64,000 bases of DNA from Eucommia ulmoides (Eukaryota > Streptophyta > Magnoliopsida > Garryales > Eucommiaceae), in assembly GCA_016647705.1 (NCBI GenBank), contig CM028327.1, positions 7,387,726 to 7,451,725 of the forward strand, in the 5' to 3' direction. Below the pieces are notes generated by a model, which saw only the letters and a list, made by a program, of their open reading frames with translations, searched no databases and was not told the DNA's origin. The position numbers and the translations under genes are program-made. Shown piece after piece: positions 33,500-46,100 of the stretch; position 1 is the stretch's first letter, and each line of letters opens with the position of its first letter.

Positions 33500-35178
33500 T
33501 AAATGGCAGTTTGCCCCTTGTGTTTGGCCGAATTGCATTTTATACTTTTATAGTACTTTCATCATCACTTACTCTCTAGATAGTTCAGACATACATGTAA
33601 CGGTTAAATAATTAACATAATTTTTTTCTTATACCTGACCTAACTCGCGATACTTAAGAGAAGAAAAAAAAATTAGATATCATCCGACTCAACCTGACCT
33701 AAGACATAATTGTCAATTAATATTAAATGATTCACTAATTTTGACTTTTTAAGGTTTTACGTTAATGTTGTCCATGCTTAAAAAAAAAGCCGTTAATGTC
33801 GTCCATTTTGACTCTTAATATCAATATCATTTATTTCCACGATCTCTCGAACCAAATGGAAGCGCCTTTATGTGTTTGGATTTCTTGGTTTGGTTTAACC
33901 CCATTTTTGTCACAATATAAAGGTATCAATGACAAATGGCTGAAACCACGCCAAGTTCAATGATGAACTTATTAATCCAAATACTCTCATTACTTGCATT
34001 GGACATGACGATGTACTTGACCTCAATATTAGAATCTGCAGTTATCGTTTATTTACTACACATCAAACTAATGACCCTACCATTTCGGATAAAATCACTA
34101 CCCTAAAGTTGACTTCTGATTGTTTATATCGGATTGGAAATCTAAGTTAGTGCAATCGTCAACTTTAACCAGAAAAGTTTCCTTAGTCCTTCGCAAGTAG
34201 CCGTGCGATATTTGATATCGAAAATATAAAAATATATTGAATAATTGTACAACGCTTGGGACCCAATCACGTGTCCGCCCTCGTAGTGACATGGACGCAT
34301 TCCGAAATCCACAACGCTACGCTAGAGCACACGCTGACTACGGCTCCTCCCTGGAATCTCATTTGCACCGAGGAAGGAGCGAGGAGCCCCGCAAGGACGT
34401 GCCGCTCTGAGCTCTGCGCCGTGTCCTAAACGATCAATTTCAGAGACTCAGTTGTTCACCTTAACTGGCTCTCCCATCCAGATTGTTTCTTCTCCAGGAC
34501 TCCACGGATCTCCGCTTTCTTCCACTAGCTCACCGCCGCAGGTCTGACAAAGGCCCGCGGGCTTCGTCAAATGGGGCCAAAAGCCCAAGCCCAATGATTA
34601 TTGCCTAAACGCCCTAGATTATCGACTAAACACAGAGTTTCGACTAATTAACCGTGTTTAGGTCTGACTAATCATGTTCAACTCTTATATATATCGGGGA
34701 TTGTGCAAGCCCGAGATACGCTTGAATACGCTTTACATTACGCGCGAGTTCATTTGTTTACTTGCTGCATTATTGTACATTTTCTCTCTAAGATCTGATT
34801 TTCACGCCGGATGGGCTTTCCGGGATACCCCCAGCTAAGTTACGTGTGCAGGCACAGGTTACTCAGGAGCAAGACTTTGGAGTCTGGGCACATCAGGGAT
34901 TGTGGACTTCAGCAAGTCAGCCATTCAGGTTGACCATGACAGCTCACGTGAAGAATTTTTCAACCGACGACTCCACCTCAACAAGATGATCTACCTGTCA
35001 ATCGATTGGACCATACTCGATGTGTATACCAATTTTATATACCAACAAAAAGCATGAAACCTTTTAAGGAGGGATAATCTGCAATTAGTCCTAAATAGAT
35101 TGATGGTGTAATCTATTATTCGTCCTATTTATAACATAAGTTTAGAATTAGTCCGTATTAGTCATGCGCGTGCTTACG
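33500..35178. other. Spacer with LTR-like remnant
   Basis: 33500-34100 is AT-rich with nothing recognised. From about 34260 to 35050 the base composition rises, and CTTATATATATCGGGG (TATA-like, ~34682) and CACGCCGGATGGGCTTTCC followed by GATACCCCC resemble the transcribed part of a gypsy-type LTR. No terminal repeats or target duplication were found, so the assignment is tentative. The short frames here show no family match. Confidence 0.35.
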
Positions 35179-35636
35179 TGTCACGGTCTTAGCTTGTCCA
35201 GTGTTTGTTCTCGCACATGACCGATTGTCCGTGACCCTTTTAATTTGTTTTCTAGACTAGTTTAGATTAAATTAGTTTAGTTTAGTTTATTTCTTTCATT
35301 TCTTGTAGAAAGACACTATTATGACTCCTCGGGCATAATGATGTCTATTGTGGTCACTTGTATTTTTTTCCTTAAAGTACTATGTGGGAGGATATGCTCT
35401 TGAAGTTATTCAAGCCTTTCACACCTTGTAGCCTTTGATATTAATACAATTGTTATTGTTATTGTAATTGTATTCTTCTCTACATTGCCGGCATGTGTTG
35501 TTGTAGGAAAACTCGTTGCTATTGAAACCGCTTCCGCTATTTAAGATCCTCTGATCTTCAGGTTTGCTACTAGGCGATCCCCTAGTTAGGGCCGCACGGT
35601 CCACTTTTTAGCCTCAAAAGGCTCGGCCCGTGACAT
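35179..35636 (+). mobile_element. Solo LTR (TGTCACGG..CCGTGACA ends)
   Basis: The 458-bp segment has an 8-bp inverted terminus TGTCACGG/CCGTGACA with TG..CA ends. The flanks TTACG and TCACG form a 5-bp target duplication with one mismatch. No internal coding region adjoins it. The family is unrelated in sequence to the other LTRs in the window. Confidence 0.75.
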
Positions 35637-36206
35637 CACGCATTGTATGTGGAGCGTAAAGAGAGCTTGGCGAGTAATTCTATATTAGAGTAAATATTAG
35701 TTACATATAACTAAAATTACTTACAAGTAAATAATTACAAACTACATGTAACTATATTACATATATTTATGTAATATTAATTATATGTAACTATTTTTAT
35801 GCAGAAAAAATTACAACCACCTGTATCTCTTGGATTTAAAATCGAATTATTAAAAATAGTTACATGTAAATACGATTATTCACAAAATTGAGAAAACAAT
35901 GTATATATCGTATTTTTAGGATGAAATAGTTTAATATTGTTACGTCTAAAAATATTTACGTACAAATTAAATACATGTAAATATGTAATAAATTTGTTCA
36001 CGCAAAAATGATGTTTATGCTCAGTATGGCTGTAACGGTGCAGGTGTGTGTATTGGACATTCCGTCTTTTTATTTTTAATTTTTTTTAATACACGAGACT
36101 AAAACACAGGTTGCAATCGGGTAAGATTTTTTTTTTTTTGTTAAATTAAATGTAAAATAAGGGACATACCATCAAAACACATTTTTCATTTTTCTTAATG
36201 GCATAT

Positions 36207-36858
36207 TGATATGGGAAAACTCTCGTTCATAACTGACATAAGCGTGTAGTCTTAAAACGGGTCAGATCGGGTATGAAACTTGATCCGGAACAAACAGACC
36301 TAATGAGTTATATGGACCGAAGAATGACAAACTCAATTGGGTGCTAATTTCGGCAATCTTCTGAGCAAGACTCACGGCCCTATAAGGAGGCCTATATTTG
36401 CGTATACTCAAACCCACGGTGTATAAGACCAAGGAACGAATATGTCAATTCAACGTGAACATCTCCCCCTACACTTGAAGAGATGCGTCAGGTTGACTGT
36501 AATGACCCATATTTAATGGGGACCGTTACAGAGATCTTTTCTAAAATCATGGAGATATCGGTTATCTTTCAAGCCGTTAAGAGTGTATCACGGAATTGGC
36601 GATCTCTCTAAAATAACGGTAACATATATCTGAACCTATAAAAAGGGCAGAGATCACTGGCAATATTTTATGATTCAATCTGCATACTACTTTCTCCATA
36701 TACCAGATTAACTTATTCTCACGTCGGAGGTTCTTTGTTCGACACCACATCAATATCTCCCATTAGAACTCATGGTTTTGCACGTAACAAGAGGGAGGAG
36801 AAAAGATTTTCAGCATATGCAGAATTGTTACACGTGTCAGGAATTTTTGGTAAAATCA
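36207..36858 (+). mobile_element. Solo LTR (same family as 8178-8695, opposite strand)
   Basis: The ends are TGATATGGGAAAAC and AAAATCA, flanked by CATAT and CATTT (one mismatch). It has a clear TATA box, CCTATAAAAAGGGCAG, near 36637. Downstream blocks CTTATTCTCACGTCGGAGG, GTTCTTTG..CGACACCACA, TTAGAACT and TGTTACACGTGTCAGG align in order with the minus strand of the 8178-8695 LTR. Confidence 0.75.
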
Positions 36859-37952
36859 CATTTTTTAGTATTTTGCACGTGTTTTTATTTATGGATGATA
36901 TTTTTTGAATTTTTAGTAATAATTATAAAAGATGTGTTTGGGCACATCATTTGACTTATCGTTACTCCTTATCCAAGGCCCCATTTCTTTCAATGTGTGC
37001 ATTATGAGAGGGAGGGGACAAGTACCTAATGAAATATCCATAACTACACTAAGCCCCTCTAGTTTTACATTTTTATATTTTGGGTGGGTAAATTTATTTT
37101 AAAAGTCTACAAATTATGAATCAATTTTTAATTTGGTCCTTATATTATTATTTTTTCAATTGCGCCCATAGTAATCTATTTGTCTCTAACTTATTCATTT
37201 GTTAATTTAGAAATATGATCCTTCCGAAATTGGGTGGAACAAGTTGAATTGAACATATTACCCTGAATAAGATATTTTGTAATTTACCTTTGTGTTGTTT
37301 TAAATAATACTTTACTCTCCTGTGATATAAACTAAAATGCAACCGTTACGTCGTTAAAATTAACAGTCAAATCTCAAAAAATTAAAATTAATAAATTATT
37401 TAATACTAATTGACATTTACATCCCACCCTCCCGTGATATAAATTAAAGAGCAACTGTTACGTTGTTAAAATTAACAGTTTAATCTAAAAAAAATCAAAA
37501 TTAATAAATTATTTAATATTTACACCCGGGTTGGGTCAAATAATATCTAATTGTTCAAATTTCCCCCATTTTTCTTTTGTACGCCCAAGTCGGTTTGGAT
37601 TAATATAAGGGAAAACTTGTTGTTTCATATAATTTTGTTAATTATTTGACTGTTGCACTTTAGTTTAAAGTATAATCAGATAAAGTGCTTAACAAAATAT
37701 TATAAGGGGATAAACTCCAATTCAGGCAACTCACATGGGAGTAAAGTGCTATTAAACCCAATAATAAAGCATTTCCACTCTCACTTTCCATCATCCCTAC
37801 CAAACAAGAGGAAGAAGGGAAAAAAAAAATTATTGAAATTTGACACATAATATATGAATAAAAATACAAATTTTGAATTTTAATTTAGGTATCAGATTAT
37901 ATATCTTTTTTCACTAGATCTAAATCAACATTAAAAACACAACCATTATTTA
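36859..37952. other. AT-rich spacer with MITE debris
   Basis: The segments 37320-37390 and 37440-37510 repeat ATAAA(C/T)TAAA.GCAAC(C/T)GTTACGT(C/T)GTTAAAATTAACAGT, a ~120-bp duplication of the Mutator-like MITE family interior. No gene is recognised. Confidence 0.45.
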
Positions 37953-39415
37953 GGGTAAATGTCACTTTACTTATGTGATTTGACTGATTACACTTTATAC
38001 TTGTATAATATTTTTGTAAGTACTTATCCTCTTTGTAGTTCAAGTAAAGTGCAATTGTTACATTTTTCATTAAACTTAACGCTCAAACTTAAAAGAGTCA
38101 AAATTAATAAAATATTTAATATTAGTTGATATTCATAACCTCAAGTCGGGACAAAAAAAATATATGTTTGCCCTGTTTTTCCCCCTTTCCTTTATTCTCC
38201 CGAGTCGGGCCAAGTGTAACAGTAAATTTATCATTTTATGCAATTCTATTAGGTTGTGTTTGGGTAATGGAATTCTAGGAGGGATTTCATTTAGGTAGAG
38301 GATTTATAAATCTTCTTTTGATAAATCTCTTATTTGGGGAGTTGAAGGATTTGAGAAAAGAGGATTTGTCAAATTCTTTGAGGAGTGAAATGAAGGATTT
38401 TGAAATCCTTTTCGGAGAGTTTGCATTTGCCAAATTCTTCCTCGCTTCTTGTTCGTCGTGTTCGCTGAAATGGGGTCGTCGCTGGTAGTTGGTCGTTGCA
38501 TTCGCTGAAATAGGGTTCGTCGCCGGTAGTTGTTCGTCGTCTTCTTTGTTCTTCTGCTTCGTCTTCTTCGTTCATCGTCTTCTGCTCCGTTCTCCGTCGT
38601 TCTTTGTTCTTCGTCGTCGTCGTCGTTCTTTTTTGATCTTCTGGTTCGTTCTTCTTCAATCTTCTGCGTCTTCTTCGTTCTTCATCGTCGTCATCAAAAA
38701 CGAAATCGAAATCCAAAAAGGGTTTCGATTTCTACTTCGATTTGGGTTTTCATTTGGATTTCGAAATTGATTTATATTTTGAAATCAAAATAGGTTTTCG
38801 ATTTATATTTTGAAATCGAAATAGGTTTTCGATTTCTACTTCGATTTGGGTTTCGAAATCGATTTATATTTCGAAATCGAAATAGGTGAGAGAATCAGAG
38901 GCATGGTATCGTGAACGATTTCGAAATCGTGATGGATGAGTTCTTCGAAATCGAAAGGGAAATCGTGATGGATTTGTTCTTAGAAATCGAAATCAATTTG
39001 AGAAACGAATTTGTTCTTGGATTTGTTGTTCTTGTTCGATTTCTTCCAATTTCTTCTTGGATTTCTTCTTCGTTCTTCTCGTCGCCTCTTCTTCGTCTTC
39101 ATCGTGTGTTTTCTGCTTCTATTCTGTTTTTTTTTTTGTGTTTTTTTTAATATATTTTTTCAGATGTGGGATAAAAAAATAGACAAAAAAATTTATTTAA
39201 ACAACGGATTTGTGAAATAAAGGAATTTCAAAATTCAGGATTTTGAAATCCCCTCATTTTACAAATCTCTTGAATTTATCAAAGTCTTTACCCAAACGCA
39301 ACCTTAATTATTTAACTATCACATTTTAGTCTGTATCACAAAAGGTGTATGTGATTATAAAAATACTGAAGGGGATAAAGTGCAATTTGGTTAAACTTAA
39401 GGGATTAATGGCATT
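37953..39415. mobile_element. Mutator-like MITE split by a nested element
   Basis: The left part (37953-38250: TTTAGGGTAAATGTCACTTTA, GACTGATTACACTTTAT, AAGTGCAATTGTTACATTTTT) and the right part (39307-39415: GGGATAAAGTGCAATTTGG, AAGGGATTAATGGCATTT) make one member of the family seen intact at 40202-40610. The 38252-39303 element lies between them. Confidence 0.55.
38252..39303. mobile_element. PIF/Harbinger-like MITE, 1052 bp
   Basis: The ends GGTTGTGTTTGGGTAA and TTACCCAAACGCAACC are inverted repeats flanked by TTA on both sides. Subterminal GGATTT/AAATCC blocks are mirrored. The interior is rich in GTCGTC/TTCTTC trinucleotide repeats and in ATCGAAAT repeats (38700-39000). Arg/Glu- or Phe/Ser-rich open frames in it are compositional. 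It has the same termini as the elements at 52954 and 53756. Confidence 0.85.
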
Positions 39416-39884
39416 TGTATAATTAATTTTTATTTTTTTAATCAACGTTGGATTTTCGTCATTTGCCGCTAAAAATAGTGATTTTAGTTATAGTCAACTA
39501 CATATTTCACAACACCAATAAGGATTTTTAGTTAAAATAAACTAAATAATTTATAACACTAAATATGATTACAAATAATTTTTTTATTTTTTTTTTCACA
39601 AAACACGTTGGATACAATTTTAAATAAAATTTAAAAACAAACTTATAACGAATTATTTTATCTCCTATTTTACACTACACTTTTAAATTATGCCAGGTCA
39701 ATTATTATTAAAAAAAAGAAGTAGTTTATCCAATTTTAGATTTAGTCCAAAACAAATCAATCCAAAAAAAGAAAGAAAAAAAAATCAACGATAAGATTCA
39801 CGATAGTTCAGTGATTTGATTACAATTAAATATAGATTTCATAACATTTTAAATATTTTTAGTTAAAATTAGGAGTTCTTGGTG

Positions 39885-40095
39885 AACAGTCTATGAACTT
39901 AATTTTTTTCCATGCAGTCCACACAGTCCGGTAATTTTTTCAAAAATCTAAAATTATGATATTATATGAAAGTTACTGTAATTTTTTCACGTAAAAAATT
40001 ACAATAATTTTTATGTCATGCAATGACTTTAGAGTTTTGACAAATTTATTGAATTTCTCAAAAAATTATTGTATAGAGTGAATTGGATAAATAGT
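39885..40095. mobile_element. Small foldback MITE-like element
   Basis: It shares GGTGAACAGTCTATGAA, CCACACAGTCC and the mirrored AAAGTTACTGTAATTTTTTC / AAAATTACAATAATTTTT blocks with the element at 12678. The ends are not exact. Confidence 0.4.
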
Positions 40096-40201
40096 GGATT
40101 ACAAAATTTGGGTTGAAAAAAAAAAAAAACGAAAGTCAATCATAATACTAAAAATGACTACAATAAGCTTGCATTCAAATTTTAGATGATAATTTTTTAG
40201 A

Positions 40202-40610
40202 GGGTTGATTACATTTTGCTCTCCTGTAACTTGATCGAATGACACTTTATACCGTTGTAGTATTTCAATCAGCGTTGACTTGCTCTGTGGTTCAGAGTAA
40301 AGTGCAACGGTTAGGTTTGTAGCAAAATAAGGTAAAATGACAAATTTACCCTTATACCCGTCTCGACACAAACTAACCCGACTCGACCTGGAAAACAAAG
40401 AAAAAGGAGAAAAAAAATCAAGAGTATAAATGATAATTAATATTAAATAATTAATTACTTTTGACTTTTGAGGTTTGGTCGTTATCTTTAATAAAAAATG
40501 TAACCGTTGTCTTTTAATTTGAATAACGGAGACTAAGTGATGAAGAAAATAATATAAGAGTATAAAGTACAATTTGATCCAACTACATACATGCAAAGTG
40601 TAATTAACCC
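40202..40610. mobile_element. Mutator-like MITE with 9-bp target duplication
   Basis: GGGTTGATTACATTTTGC and GCAAAGTGTAATTAACCC are the ends of imperfect inverted arms more than 100 bp long (also GACACTTTATACC against AGTATAAAGTACAATTTGATC). The flanks TTTTTTAGA and TTTTTTAAA are a 9-bp direct repeat with one mismatch, the size expected for Mutator-superfamily insertion. The length is 409 bp and it is non-coding; a 165-codon minus-strand frame across it is a chance opening. Confidence 0.75.
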
Positions 40611-40619
40611 TTTTTTAAA

Positions 40620-42690
40620 TAGTTAAAATAATTTCAAATGACAAAGTAAACTTGTCTTTTTCTTATTGATGGTTTTTGACTTATTGCTTTTGTGCCCCAT
40701 TAATGTTGAGAAATAGTTGTACTATCTATGATGGATCATTGTCATGTAAGGGATGCGTTTCATGCAATCTTTTCCCAATAAAATGACAAAAAAAGAAAGA
40801 AAGGATAATGGTTTTCTCGATGCAAAAATTATTGATAACTCCGTCGGAAAAACAATTATAAATTAAAATGTAAATCAAAAACGGCAGTCCGATACTGCAA
40901 AATTCCCGCTATTCGCAAAATTCGAGAAAAATTAGTAGATTATTTAAAAAAAATTATATTTTTTGGTCCCTGACATTTATTAAATTATACATTTGATCTC
41001 CTAAGTTTTATATTTGTTTCAATACCACAAAATTAGAAATATTGTTAATGATTTGGACGAAAAATGGTTGTTCTCAGTACATGATCTTCTAATAGGAATA
41101 TTTTTATTATTTCACCATTATGGTAAACCTAAGACATTTTTCCTTAACATCGATCCGTATTTCTTTGTTTAAAAAAAAATTAAAAAAAATGTCTTAAATT
41201 TAATGGAGTGACTAAATAAAGAAAATATCTCTATTAAAAGATAATGTGTTGAGTACAACTCATTTTTCAATGTCTTAAATTTAGTGGAATAATTGAATAA
41301 AGAAAATATCCCTATTATTCGAGATTCGCTATGTGATCCTTCCTAAGGTAGGATTCCTGCGAAGTAATGCATTGCATGTGGGTTTGCTAACGTTGCACTT
41401 TAGGTGTGAGAATTAGTAGGGAGTTTCAGAGAATTTTGGCAGAGTAATGGCAAGTCAATTTGTACGTATTTGACTAACCTCATTTGTAGTATTTATACGA
41501 GATGAAAGACTTGTTGGTAAATATTTCTTTAAATTTTGGTCTCCGGCTCTCCGCCTATTAGTATCCCAGATTTGGTGGTATTGAAGGATAGTGTCGTTGT
41601 CTCGAGATCATAACCACTCTTTCTATATTTGGAGGGTTATTGTACATGTTGTCCAAGCAGAGTGGTTGGGTGTTGTCAGCACCTTAAGTTCTCTTTTGGG
41701 TTCATCATTTGATAACTTCTTTGGTTGGTCGATCTGGTTTAATGTGACAACCTATGAAATCCAACTCGGATGTCGAGCATCAGGGGCAGGCATCCCTTAA
41801 CTCGCTCGTCCAGATTATTCAGTATCTCTTCGTTGAATCGATGGCCTGCTCGGGTTGACACGTGCCCGTTGCATCGTTGGATGATGTGACATGTGATTGA
41901 TAAGTGAGTATCTCCGAAATTTTAGAGAAAAAAAAGTAGATGTGAAAATTTGAGGGATTAAATGTGCAATTTGACCAACTTTAAGGTCTACATAGCCACT
42001 ATCTCATACTTTAGGATCAAAAATATATAATTTTCTCCTATTTTCATTCTTGCTTTTTATTATGTTTAAGGAATAAATAAAGCACCAAAAAGAACAAAAT
42101 AGATATTTTGAAGTGGCATCCCAAAGAATTTACAATTATATATTTACATATATATTCTGTAATGAATATTCCCAAAATCAAATCTCATTTCTCTGGAATT
42201 CAAAAAAATAAAAAATAAAAAAAAATTGCTTTTTAGTCCTGTACATTAAAAAAAATGAAAAACCCAATATACGCACTGCATTCACACAATTGCATATATC
42301 TAATTTGTGTATAAAATATTTGTTAAATGTACTAAATATTACACAAGTATATATAATTATGTTGTAATTTATAACCTATAACTAATATTACACAAGTACA
42401 TATAACTAATATTATATAAGTATAAACGCATGCAAAATTAATACAAAAATATAAAATCAATATGAGGGATTAAATCAAAATTTATATTTTAAATGAAACT
42501 AATTATAATTACAATTACACATGCTATTTAGATGAGATAAATTAAAGACAAATTAAATATATGTGACTACGAGAGTAAAGTGAGCGTGTATTGAGTTTCC
42601 GTCTAAACTAATAACTAATTATAAAAAAAATAAAAAAAAATAAATTATTTTGCATAGACGAGACAAATATCGGAATAATTAGCTGTAAAA
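40620..42690. other. AT-rich intergenic DNA upstream of the Tubby-like gene
   Basis: No gene is recognised. 41160-41320 contains a ~100-bp diverged duplication (TGTCTTAAATTTA.TGGA.T.A, AAGAAAATATC(T/C)C). 41320-41900 is less AT-rich and has a minus-strand TCGTATAAATACTAC (TATA-like), so it may be an old LTR, but no ends were found. Confidence 0.4.
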
Positions 42691-43163
42691 ATGGTGGGCG
42701 GTGCAATATAAAATTCGTTTACATTCAGATGTTCTGATCTTACTGAAGAATTTTTCCTTTTGAGTAGTTCAATCTTCCCGAAATTTCTCCGATTTTACTT
42801 CAGATTCGTAATAGGATATAGATCGATCCTGAAAATTTCTCAGAATCAGTTACAGCTCTTCTAGCTTCGCAGTTCTTCATCTGGAGTGACGATTTCGGCG
42901 GAATTTAATACTGTTTTTGCGTATATTTAGGTATAATTCGTACTTTTTGTAACTTGATTATGTAAATATTCGGTTTGATTCTGTATAAATCTCGGTTGGA
43001 ACTTGGAACTTGAACGATTTGAAGGTCCATACGTGATTTGTGCAGATATGACTCATATGAGCCGTTTTGTTGAAAATCTGTTCATGGATTATTTAGTTTT
43101 TCGTGTTTTTTTTATTCAGATTCGAGGAGTTTGGGAAGCGGCGATTGTAATCTGAAGTTATAG
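42690..43163 (+). promoter_or_regulatory. Promoter-proximal region, 5' UTR and probable 5' UTR intron of the Tubby-like gene
   Basis: GCAATATAAAATTCG near 42701 is a TATA-like box. From about 42740 the sequence is pyrimidine-rich and leader-like. A plausible 5' UTR intron runs from TTTAG|GTATAATTCG (donor at 42931) to TTTTATTCAG (acceptor ending 43119), leaving a 44-base spliced leader before the ATG at 43164. Leader introns occur in plant genes of this family. Without transcripts, the start site and this intron remain inferred. Confidence 0.45.
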
Positions 43164-46100
43164 ATGTCTCTGGAAGTGGAGACTGGCGGTGGAATTTCTC
43201 GAAAAGGTCCGGACATGAGGATGAGCTATGGTTTTGGATCTCGTTCGCGGCGTGTGGTGCGGGACAGCTCGTTGTCAGTGGAGACGTCCGCGACGGAGAT
43301 GGATGACTGCTCGAAGCAAAGCTGTTGGGCGAATTTGCCGGCGGAGCTGCTGAGGGAGGTGTTGATTAGGATAGAGGCGTCGGAGAGCAGTTGGCCGTTG
43401 AGGAAGAACGTGGTGGCGTGCGCTGGAGTATGCCGGAGTTGGAGGGAGATCATGAAAGAGCTCGTCAGGGCTCTGGAGGTTACCGGGAAGTTGACGTTCC
43501 CGATTTCTGTCAAGCAGGTATCCGTTTTCAGCACTTTTACGGCATGATACTTTCTGTTCTTCCGATTGGACTTCTCTATTTGATTGTGTGATAATTTGTG
43601 TTGATTTATATTTAGGAATATTCTTCTTCAGTTTGTTTATTCAGTACCTTGTGTTTATCAAGAATCTTTACATATAGGTATTGTTTTGGTGATTTAGTTG
43701 TTGAATCCCACACATCGGCTTCGTGAGGCTTCTCAAGTTGGGCCACCTATTGCCATATCGTTTTAGGTTTGAACCTCTTGACATGGTATCAGAAATAGGT
43801 CTAGGAAACTTCATTTGTCAATTTTGATTGTTTGTCTTCTCTTTTTTGATGTATGTTTGATCGCATAATGGGTAAAGTGGGGTTGCATATAAGGGTGAGT
43901 TTTAGAATCCTACCTTGAATTTGTGAGGTTTCCCAAAATTGTTTATATATGAAACAAATTACTCCTCTAACATGGTTTCAGAGCTTGATTTGGGAAGTTT
44001 TATTTGTTTGTCCCCAAGTTTTTTGGTTTCTCTCTTCTGGCTTTTGATGCTGTTTGGCTTCTTTCTTATGTCCGTCAATCGCACTGCGTGCAAGTTGGGA
44101 TGCATGTGAGGGTTGTTGTGAGAATCCCATCTCGAATTTGTGAGACTTCGAAAGTGATTCATGTATGAAATAAGCTACTCCACTTATTGCCATGGTTGGA
44201 ACCTCCTAACGTTATATGAAAGTTGGGTTTGGGAAGTTTCGTTTGTTTATCAACGAGTTGTTTGGTCTCTCTTTTTTGTCCTTTCAGTCTTTCTATGGCA
44301 CTACGTGCAAGTTGGGGATGCACGTGGGGGTGGAGATTGAATCCTACATCAGTTTTGTGAGGCTTTCCAAACTAGTCTATATATGAAAGAAGCTATTGCA
44401 CCTAATTCCTTATGGTTTTAGGTTGGAATCTCTTGACATCGTTGTAGAGTTAGGTTTGAGAAGTTTCGTTTGTTTGTCCTCGAGTTGTTTGACTTCTCTT
44501 TTTAGTCTTCTGATGTCTGTTGATTGCAGCACGTGCAAGTCGGGGACTTGGGGTTGCGCATGATGGTGGGTGTTGCATCCGACATTGAATTTGTTATGCT
44601 TGTCAAATAAGTATATATTTGAATGAAACTATTTCAGTTATTGCCATATGGTTTTAGGTTGACATCTCCTATGCTAAACATTTCCACTAAGAGTTGATTC
44701 TTACTTCCGTTTTACTTCTCTTTAGAAAGGAAAGATATCACGGATTGGCAAGAATTTTTCAGTCACTTGGTTCAAAGATCAAATCAAATACGATCAACTT
44801 TTATAGGAGTTAGGCCGTGATTAAGTGATGCTGCCATTGAATTTTCGCAAATTTTTGAGCTTTCTTCTATTTTTTGTGCTTTTTATTTCCTTCAATAATC
44901 AATTAATTTGTGCGGATTTATCTGAATTTAATAGTTTTTAGGCATACGAATGTACACACACATATATACATATGGTGAACAAAATTACTGGTTTATCATG
45001 CACTAAAAAGGCTATATTTGATTTTCTTATGTTTGCAGCCTGGTCCTAGAGATACTCTGCTCCAGTGTTTCATAAAACGGAATCGGGCCACGCAAATGTA
45101 TCATCTTTATCTTAATTTAACACCAGGTAAGCATTTATTTTTCAGCTTGTTTGGTAATTTTAAAGAGGCGAGAAGAGAAAGGGAAGGGAAAGTATTACTT
45201 TTATCTTCATTTCTCTTGTTTGGTAATTTTAAAGAGGAGAGAAGAGAAGAGAGAGAAGGAGAAAATGAGAGACTTTCTTCGTAAAAGATATAAGGTTGTG
45301 TTTGGCAGCATGGAATTCAAGCCTTGGAATCGGAATTGAAAATAAACGCATTCCATGAAACCAAACGCTACCTAGGATTGTTCTCTCTCCACACTGGGGA
45401 GATTTGGAGAGAAATGGAGAGAAAATGCAGACAATAACCATAAAGTCCTTAACCTCTTCCTTATATATGTGTACACACACACATAATAGGGCTCGATAGT
45501 CATTTTATTATATAGTTATACTTTTGCTTCTTTTATTTTAACGAAATTACCAAACAAGATAAAATTCGCTTCTGTTCTCCCCTTTTCTCTTAATCAAATT
45601 TCTTCTCTTCTCTCCATTTCTCTCAATACAAACGGAGCCTTAGCTATTGAAGATTGGACTTAATCCACAATAAAAAAAAGAATAAGAATATTGATATGGA
45701 TAATAATATCAATTAGAATAAACAATCATAATTACTAGATGGGAAACTATTTACATTTATGACCCCGTTTTTCTCTGTGGCAGCACTTGCCAATGACGGG
45801 AAGTTCCTTCTTGCTGCTCACAAGTATAGGCGGCCGACCTGCACAGACTACATCATCTCTCTAAACGCGGATGATATGTCAAAGGGAAGTGGTACTTACA
45901 TTGGGAAATTACGGTGCGTTTAAAGTTCTAAATTAGGCAGTTTTCAATGATGTTTTTTTTAAGTACTTTTTAAAATAAAGAAAATAATAATTTGACAAAA
46001 AATACTTTTACTTAATGTGTTTGGTATAATAATCTCTTATCCCAAAAAAAATAAAAAATCAATAGTTTGAGAAAAAAGTGGGCGGAGAGATGCTAGTCCA

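Noticed and set aside
38304-39220. Arg/Glu- and Phe/Ser-rich frames
   Set aside because: They derive from trinucleotide repeats in the interior of the 38252-39303 MITE. Frames are open on both strands, as expected for simple repeats.
40099-40596. A 165-codon minus-strand frame
   Set aside because: It crosses a MITE with long inverted repeats and a 9-bp target duplication. No domain is recognised, and related copies elsewhere do not keep the frame.
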